DNA of 64,000 bases from Cucumis sativus (taxonomy: Eukaryota; Streptophyta; Magnoliopsida; Cucurbitales; Cucurbitaceae): contig NC_026659.2 in assembly GCF_000004075.3 (NCBI RefSeq), positions 19,238,272-19,302,271 on the forward strand. The letters run 5' to 3'. The position numbers were made by a program, and so were the translations under genes. The notes under the pieces are model-generated. The model was given only the letters and a program-made list of their open reading frames with translations, made no database searches and was not told where the DNA came from. The stretch's first letter is position 1. Every line of letters begins with the position of its first letter. Below, in pieces: positions 57,285-64,000 of the stretch.

Positions 57285-58480
57285 TTAGGAAGATAATGAT
57301 TCTATGTTTTAGGAAGATAACCCTGTATCCTAAAGGAATCTCCGAAGCAACTCCTGGATATCTATCATTGTACTTGAAATTTGATAGCTTCGAAGAACGT
57401 AACTTCCTCAAGGTTCTCGAGTGTACATTGAATTTGATATGGCCATATTGACACAACTTGGGTAGGACAACCAAAAAAAGAATCATGTAAGTAACATCTT
57501 TTCACTCTTTTTAATTTTCAAAGTAACTTTAAGTATTTGAGATGATTTTCAAATATTTAATTTAAAAAATAAGATATTTAAAAAAATTTATATTCGTTTT
57601 AACCACTTAATATAGTTTTTATTGAAAGGATAAATAAAAATAAATTTTTGAAAAAACCATTTTTTCTTAAGCAAATTCAAATTTTTCATTAATTATGTCT
57701 TTAAATTAGTTCAATTTGTTAAACAAATTAAATTTAGTTTTTTAAAGAATAGTTTTTTAAATGTGGTTTTTAATTTTGCTAGAGTTCACCTCTCAAGAAC
57801 GATAAATCGATAGGCAAAGAAATTGAATAAAAATAGACTTATTTTTCAAAAACAAGAAACCCAAATAGTTAAGCAAATTGAGATTGAAATGATTGGCGAA
57901 GGTGATTAAGATTTTGGTTGTTTCTATGCCAATCACCGAATCAACCCAAATGATCTAGTAGTTTGTTAGAATGTTTGGGTTGGTGGTTAAAACGTGATAC
58001 ATAGGTCATGCATTCAACCCAGTACTTTATCTCAATTTATTAATATTTGATTAAGATTTTAGGTGTTTTTAATCTTGTGTGCTGCAGGTAAATGTTGGCT
58101 AGAGACAATTGGGAATGGGGTTGATTGAATTTCATATCATTAAGCGATCTTAAGGAACCGAAGAAGAGGTTTCTTGACAATGATATTATGATTGTTGAGT
58201 GGGTATTAATGTTATCTCTACCGTGAAAAAGTTTTTGTAGAAAGAGAAATAGATATAGAAGGGGAAGTTCTTGCAGCTTTAGATGGTGAGAACTTTGAAG
58301 GATATTTTGCTATTCTAAAATGTCAAAAGGATATATGCACACAGCCTTTTGAATTTTGCATATCTGAATAAATGTGGAATTATTTTGCTATTGCAAAAGA
58401 CAGAAAGATTCACAAATTATGAACATCTGAATTTTGGAAACATATTTTGAGTTCACCTTTAATTTCCCTCTTGACATTTT
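57285..58480 (+). pseudogene. MATH-domain gene fragment, plus strand (3' half, copy A)
   Basis: An exon starting at 57313 after TTTTAG encodes KITLYPKGISEATPGYLSLY, LKFDSFEERNFLKVLE, then by a one-base shift VYIEFDMAILTQLG. After an intron a second exon (58088 onwards) gives, with shifts, FISLSDLKEPKKRFLDNDIM. These are the end of one MATH (TRAF-like) repeat and its C-terminal extension. Stops occur after VLECTLNLIWPY and in the second exon. The arm from about 57285 to 58480 is the inverted counterpart of 60830-61975. Upstream exons are missing on this strand. Confidence 0.75.
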
Positions 58481-58909
58481 TTTAAAAAATATATATGGGA
58501 CTACATCCATATCACTCGTGGCCAAAATTTTCAATATTATTTGTAGTATATTAAAGACAGGGAAAAGAAGAAGAAAAAATAATTTTAGGTTAGAATAATA
58601 ACAACCTTTATCTGGGTTGAATTAAGTTTTTGTTAATTAATGGTTAAATTACAAGTTTAGACGTCTAAACTAAAAAGTGTTTGATTTAATTTTCTTTTAG
58701 AAAAAAAAAAGGTCATTTTGAAGAAATTTAATTGTTCGCCCTAAAAGTGTCTAAATATATATTTTTGAACTTTCATAATTATTAAAAAAAAATGTACCCT
58801 AATGGCTGGCTATATATAATCCCCATTAACATTGACGTTATGTAATTTACGTTAGCTTAACTTGTATCTGCTCATATCTCACTCTATTTGGTGTGAGCAA
58901 AACAAGTAA

Positions 58910-59256
58910 TGTGATCAGCAAAACATTGACCTCTAAAGTAGTTAAAATCTCATCTTCAACTGTCACCAAATACATAGAAATATGGTCTTTCCCATTTCTT
59001 TTTTTTATCTCCATTCGGATACAGAGCTAATTTCCTGCAAATTACAAACATTATATATCCCAAAAGAAGAATATATATGTAGATAAAATTGAAAGAAATT
59101 TAAATTTAATTATTACCATTTATAACCTCCAACATTGAAGACCTGGGATTCATATGCTGTCATAATTGGAAGCGGCAACAGCAGCCGTCAGCGAGGAAAA
59201 TGAGTTGATTTGTAAAGTATAATGGACTGGTTTTCCAGCTCTTATAAGTCTTATTT
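58910..59256 (-). pseudogene. MATH-domain gene fragment, minus strand (exons 2-3 only, copy B)
   Basis: The minus-strand exon at 59117-59256 reads RAGKPVHYTLQINSFSSL and then breaks by one inserted base relative to the copy at 62827-62965 (140 versus 139 nt). The next exon (about 58910-59034) gives KLALYPNGDKKK and, after a slip in an A run, KDHISMYLVTVEDEIL. Introns and splice signals match those of copy C, but all other exons are absent. Confidence 0.75.
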
Positions 59257-60830
59257 CTGCACAAAATGCTACTATATTACAAGTTTGATGTGAATAGATA
59301 AAAAGAAAAGGTCAATAGCCATTTTTTTGAATTGAAAGTTAAAGAAAGGAAGAGAGAGTCAAAGATGGTTTACACCAGAAGAAGAATCGTCGCAATGGGG
59401 AAACGGGAAGACGATGTTCTTGATTTTCATTGTAAGAACGAATTCAGAAGGAATTGAAGAATGGTTGAATTGGAAGTTGAAGAAAGGAAGAGAGTTTTAT
59501 TCCAGAAGCAGAAGAGAAGCCGAAACGTCGCCTTGGGAACTGGGATTTGGGGTATGCGATGTTGTTGTGGTTCTTCCTTCACCATTTCCAAATTTCCCGT
59601 TTCTTTAGGACGAAGGAAAATGGAACAACAGTGCACGCGTCTCTTTTCGTCTCCCTTTGGTATTTTAAGTTTTATTAAATATTGCATATGCTTCCATTTG
59701 CATTATAATTTCTGTACTTGTGATCCTACAGATGTAATTATGATGGATATCTCATGGCAATAAAAAGATCTATGATCTCAAGTCAAGAACCCCATTTATC
59801 TCATCAAACTAGGTTTACAATGTCTTGTACCCCTTCCATTTTTGTTTACTTACGATTCCTTTTGTTGTATCTTTAGTTATTGACAGAAGTTCTATTCAAA
59901 CTACAATTTTTGACATATTCATTGTTTTGTTGACAAGTTGATTGTTTTGTCAAAAGTTTTTGTATGGACTTCGTGTCATAAAAGTTGAAATATGAGGGAG
60001 ATTCTACAGAGAAGAAATGGCAAAATCATAATCTCGATCCAAATTGGTGTCCTATTTGTAAATGCAAAAGTAAAACAATAGACCATTTGTTAATTATCTA
60101 CGACTTCGCCAAGATGAATGTGGGAGAGGGTGTCGATGTCGACGAGTGGCTTAACGGAAGTGATAACATACAACATCTTTGCTCCAATATTTTGCACAAC
60201 CGTTGGTCCAACTCCCCAAGGAGATCATCCGCTTCAATAATGTGTCTGCTACTGCCTTATTTACCATGTGGAACGACCCAACAACCGAAATTCCAAAGAT
60301 ATCAAAAAAAAAAAGATCCATCAATGTTTAAAACGATCGTGTTGGTAATTAAAATTGATTTTTCTTCTCTCTTTCAACTTTAACTAAATGGATATTGAAC
60401 ACAAAGTTAAAGTGAATAACCTATTAAAAATTGTTCAAATTTTAGGCCTATTAATCACACAACTCAAGAAGTTTAGAAGCAAATAATGAGATTTACTCTC
60501 GGATGAAATAACATCTTTCATTCTTTTTTGTCTATTTGATACTTTAACTTCTCAAAATTATTTAACAAGTTCTATATCCTTTAGAGTACATAGTCTTTTT
60601 TTAATAATTTTGAAAGTAGAAAAATATTTACTTTAGATACTTTCAGGGCAAAAGACAAAAATAAATACACTCCAATTCTTTTTTCTAAAATGACTTTCTA
60701 TTTTAATTAAACACTTATAAAAATTAAACCAAATATGGCATTTGAAACCTTGAGTGAAATATTATAATACGTGGTTGGAGGACACATTATTATAGTTTCA
60801 ATTATTATATCATGGAGTAAGTTAGGAATA
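59257..60830. other. Region between MATH copies; no supported gene
   Basis: A 100-codon ORF at 59461-59763 (charged N-terminus, Cys-rich middle) has no motif I recognise. At 59985-60120 the plus strand reads DPNWCPICKCKSKTIDHLLI, resembling the zinc-binding CPxC...DHLL part of LINE ORF2, so it is probably a LINE scrap. The rest is AT-rich. Confidence 0.4.
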
Positions 60831-62758
60831 GTAAAATGGAGGAGGTCAAGAGGGAAATTAAAGGTGCTAAAATTCAGATGTTCATAATTTGTGAATCTCC
60901 CGTCTTTTACAATAGCAAAATAATTCCACATTTATTCATATATGCAAAATTTAAAACCACATCTTCAAAAGTTTGTGTGCATATATATATCCTTTTGACA
61001 TTAGAATGGCAAAAAATCCATGGAAGTTCTCACCGTCTAAAGCTGCAAAAACTCGCCCATCTATATATATTTTCCTTCTTACAGAAACTTTTTCATCCTA
61101 TCGTTGCGAAGAAACCCCTTTTTGGGTTCCTTAAGATCACTTAATAATATGAAATTCGTCCAACCCCCTTCCGGCGAATTCGTCTGTAGCCAAAATTTAC
61201 CTGCAGGACAAAGGATTAAAAACACCTAAAATCTTAATCATGTTAAATCACTGGTTAACGCAACGAGTTAATTTTAACATATGAAATTCAATATTAACTA
61301 ATTGAGATTAAAGTACATGACTCATGTACCACTTTTTAACCACCAACACCAAAACCAACCCAAGCAAAATCTTAAGCAAGAACAAACTGTTTGATATTTG
61401 GGCTGATTTGATGATTAGCATAGAAACAACCAAAATCTTAATCACGTTCCGCAATCATTTCAATTAGTTTGAGTGTTTCTTTACCCATTGATTTTCGTTG
61501 TTACTTATTTAAGTAAAAAGGAGTTGAATTTTTAGCAAAATTAAAAACCACATTAAAAAAAATTCTTTAGAAAGCTAAATTTAACTCATTAACAAATTGG
61601 AACCTTAAAGACATAATTAACAACTTATTTGAATTTTGCTTTAGAAAAAACTGTTTTTAAAAAAACTCATTTTTATTTATACGGTTTCAATAAAAACTGT
61701 CTTGAGTAGTTGTTCAACAAACATAAAGCTTCCAAAATACCTTGTACTTTTTTGCAAATTAAAAACGGTGAAAAGATGTTGCATACCTGATACTTCTTTT
61801 GGTTGATCCAACCGACGTTGTGTCAATATGGTCATATCAAATTCAATGTACACTCGAGAATCTTGAGGGAAGTTCTTCGACGCTATCCAATGCCAAAAAC
61901 AATGATAGATATTCAGAGCTTGCTTGTGAGTATCCGTTAGGATACAAGGATATCTTCCTGAAACATAAAATCATTAAGTGTAATATCTACATATATATAT
62001 TAATATAACTTCATATACAAATAATTCAAAATAAATTTTCATTACCAACGGTAGTTCTCCACTGTAAAAGCATTGGACTCGTAACGATTTTGACGTAGTT
62101 GTGAGAAATCCTTGAATTTCCAAGTAAATTTGTAATTTTCTGGTTGGTTGATAGAGGAAAGGATCTCTCCCTTCCCATCAAATTTCATAATAAAAACGTC
62201 GACTCCAAAAGCACAATAATCATCAACCAAAAATCCATTTGAAGGAACGTTGAAAGTGTCAAGTGAAACCAAGTTTTCAAATCCCCATTCTGTTTTCATT
62301 GCATGAAAGCATTTTGTTTTCCCATCTGAATCATATTAATTTGGACACAACATATAAATAAGTAGAAGAATGCAAAGTTAAACGGAAGAGATTGATTTTT
62401 TTCATGAAAAAAATATTGACATAAAACATGCTTTTCAGTTTTTTTTTAAATTTAGGATGTTGAGAATGTATCAATCTAGTTCAAATACTTAGTACACCTT
62501 CTCACATGTTTTTGGTTAAAATAATAATTACATTAAAACATGGTTTTAGGGTCTAGGTTTAATTACCATGGACTGCCAAATACTCGTCTTCCAGACTATC
62601 ATAAACAAGTAATGTGAAAAAAACATTGACCTCTAAAGTAGTTGTTAAAATCTCATCTTCAACTGTCACCAAATACATAGAAATATGGTTTCCCCATTTC
62701 TTCTTTTATCTCCATTCGGATACAGAGCTAATTTCCTGCAATCAAACATTATATATCC

Positions 62759-62791
<33 letters not shown>

Positions 62792-63124
62792 AGTAGATGA
62801 TATTGAAAGAAATTTAAATTTATTACCATTTATAACCTCCGACATTGAAGACCTGTGATTCATATCTGTCACAATTGGAAGCAGCAACAGCAGCCTTCAG
62901 CGAAGAAAATGAGTTGATTTGTAAAGTATAATGGACTGGTTTTTCAGCTCTTCTAAGTCTTACCACTGCACAAAATGCAACTCTATCAATATTACAAGTT
63001 TGAAAGTATCCAATGATTTACGCTTATTTTGACAAATATAACAAACTCGCTAGAGGAATAGATATATAAAAAAAATGTCAATACCAGATCTAGAATCTGC
63101 CATAGATATATCTGCCTGTTTCAT
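60830..63124 (-). pseudogene. Two-MATH-domain (TRAF-like) gene, nearly complete but frameshifted (copy C)
   Basis: Minus-strand exons: 63085-63124 (ATG, MKQADISMADSRS), 62827-62965, 62567-62735, 62046-62325, 61787-61957 and from 61200 downwards. The first MATH domain starts KPVHYTLQINSFSSLK and reaches YESQVFNVGGYKWKLALYPN. The second runs YKFTWKFKDFSQLRQNRYES, FTVENYRW, KISLYPNGYSQASSEYLSLF. MATH-only plant proteins are thought to act as adaptors, often in ubiquitin pathways. Exon 3 has a shift (169 nt does not fit the phases of exons 2 and 4), exon 5 has a shift before VYIEFDMTILTQ, and exon 6 stops soon after LSDLKEPKKGFLRND. The exon 5 shift is shared with copy A. I call a pseudogene, though the start, most splice sites and exon 4 are clean. 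Confidence 0.75.
62771..62791. repeat. Short TA microsatellite in MATH copy C intron 2
   Basis: About ten TA units; absent from the matching intron of copy B. Confidence 0.85.
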
Positions 63125-64000
63125 AGCCTCCCCACAAGCAATAAGACTCAAGCCTGCGTGATCTATTTATATATACTTATACAGACCACTTTGTCTATTC
63201 GTATTCCTTTCACTTTTTTGTATTGGAAACGTTGGGTATTGAAAAAAGAATATGAATAGACAGATAAGAAAAAGGTTAAAAGTGTCTAAATAGGAAAAAT
63301 TATATTCATATTGCATTTTAAAAAATTATTTATTAAAATAATGCATTTTAATTTCAAAACTATTTAGAAAAATTATTCTTTTTTTCTCTATTGGGCGAGT
63401 TTTTTTTTTTTTTTTTTTTTCATTTCTTTTTTCCCTCTCTTTTGAGACTCGCCCATTCTTCTTTCTCTTTTTTTTTTTTTCCATTTCTTTCTCTTTTTTT
63501 ATATTTTTCATATAATTTTTTTATTTCTTTATTCTATTTGAATTTCATTTTTCTTTCCCAAACTTTAAATTCTATTTTTTAAAATTTAATACTAATTTAT
63601 TTTCTCTCTCACGAAAAAATCTATTTTATCATTAAAAAATTGTTTCAATTTTATTGTTATTGAAATTTATTTAAAAAGTTTGTGCTTTGTATTTTTAAAT
63701 TGATAAAATTTCTTTTACTTTTTTTATTTTCTAATTTATGTTTACGTTCAAATTTTAATTTATGGATATTTATCATTGTAATCCATTCGTTTTGTATTAG
63801 TTGAAGGTCATAAATTTTTAGTACTTGTGATTGAAAAATAATTAAATAAGTACAATGTCTGAATTTAACCATTTTCATTCAATGAAAAAAAATAATGTGT
63901 TCTACAACCTGGACGTTGTCAATTTTTAGTTGGTTGTCTTCATCAACTCTACACTTTTTGTTGTTCTAGTCGACCCTCCTTATTCTCTTGTTGTTGCTCA
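63125..64000. other. T-rich intergenic sequence
   Basis: Contains a T run of over 20 bases (63399-63420) and a second T-rich stretch (63466-63500). ORFs here are low-complexity Lys- or Phe-rich artefacts. No gene or element recognised. Confidence 0.6.

Noticed and set aside
63326..63582. Lys-rich and Phe-rich ORFs
   Set aside because: Products of poly-T and T-rich low-complexity DNA.
1..64000. A new multi-gene pathway or defence system
   Set aside because: The recognised genes (FY, GH35 pair, MATH and F-box relics) are ordinary plant families without functional linkage; the unusual content lies in transposons and duplication structure.

Overview
This is a eukaryotic nuclear window from a dicot plant. 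It is AT-rich, with long introns, GT-AG splice signals and dense LTR retrotransposon, LINE, CACTA and MULE debris. The overall repeat style reminds me of Cucurbitaceae, but that is only an impression. I see no prokaryotic or organellar features and no RNA gene.

Layout. 1-2.4 kb: the end of a CACTA transposon carrying a broken TNP2-like transposase. 3.6-4.5 kb: a frameshifted F-box/F-box-associated gene. 4.5-14 kb: gene-free sequence with a MITE, two LTR-like blocks in opposite orientation, a 103-bp tandem repeat and a TA tract. 14.2-34.9 kb: one intact gene for FY, the WD40 subunit of the mRNA 3'-end cleavage/polyadenylation machinery. It has 18 exons, and the reading frame closes exactly at 735 codons plus stop. 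Its introns, mainly introns 1, 2, 7 and 12, are packed with nested LINE, copia, TRIM and small terminal-inverted-repeat insertions. 37.65-40.61 kb: a complete Mutator-like element with a 9-bp target duplication, long inverted termini, a captured LBD (LOB-domain) gene fragment and an inverted minisatellite array. 40.9-43.0 kb: an internally deleted copia element. 43.0-52.8 kb: a 4.35-kb tandem duplication, each unit holding an uninterrupted 821-codon GH35 beta-galactosidase on the minus strand. 53.9-57.2 kb: a degenerate copia element (gag, protease, integrase). 57.3-63.1 kb: three partial, broken copies of a two-MATH-domain gene, two of them forming an inverted repeat. 63.1-64 kb: T-rich sequence.

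The genes likely to be functional are FY (autonomous flowering pathway and polyadenylation) and the two secreted beta-galactosidases (cell wall or glycoconjugate turnover). They are not functionally linked; the window is a mosaic of ordinary genes and mobile elements. The most unusual signals are the MULE with a captured LBD exon, the beta-galactosidase pair whose flanks are far more alike than their coding sequences, and the inverted MATH pseudogene repeat.
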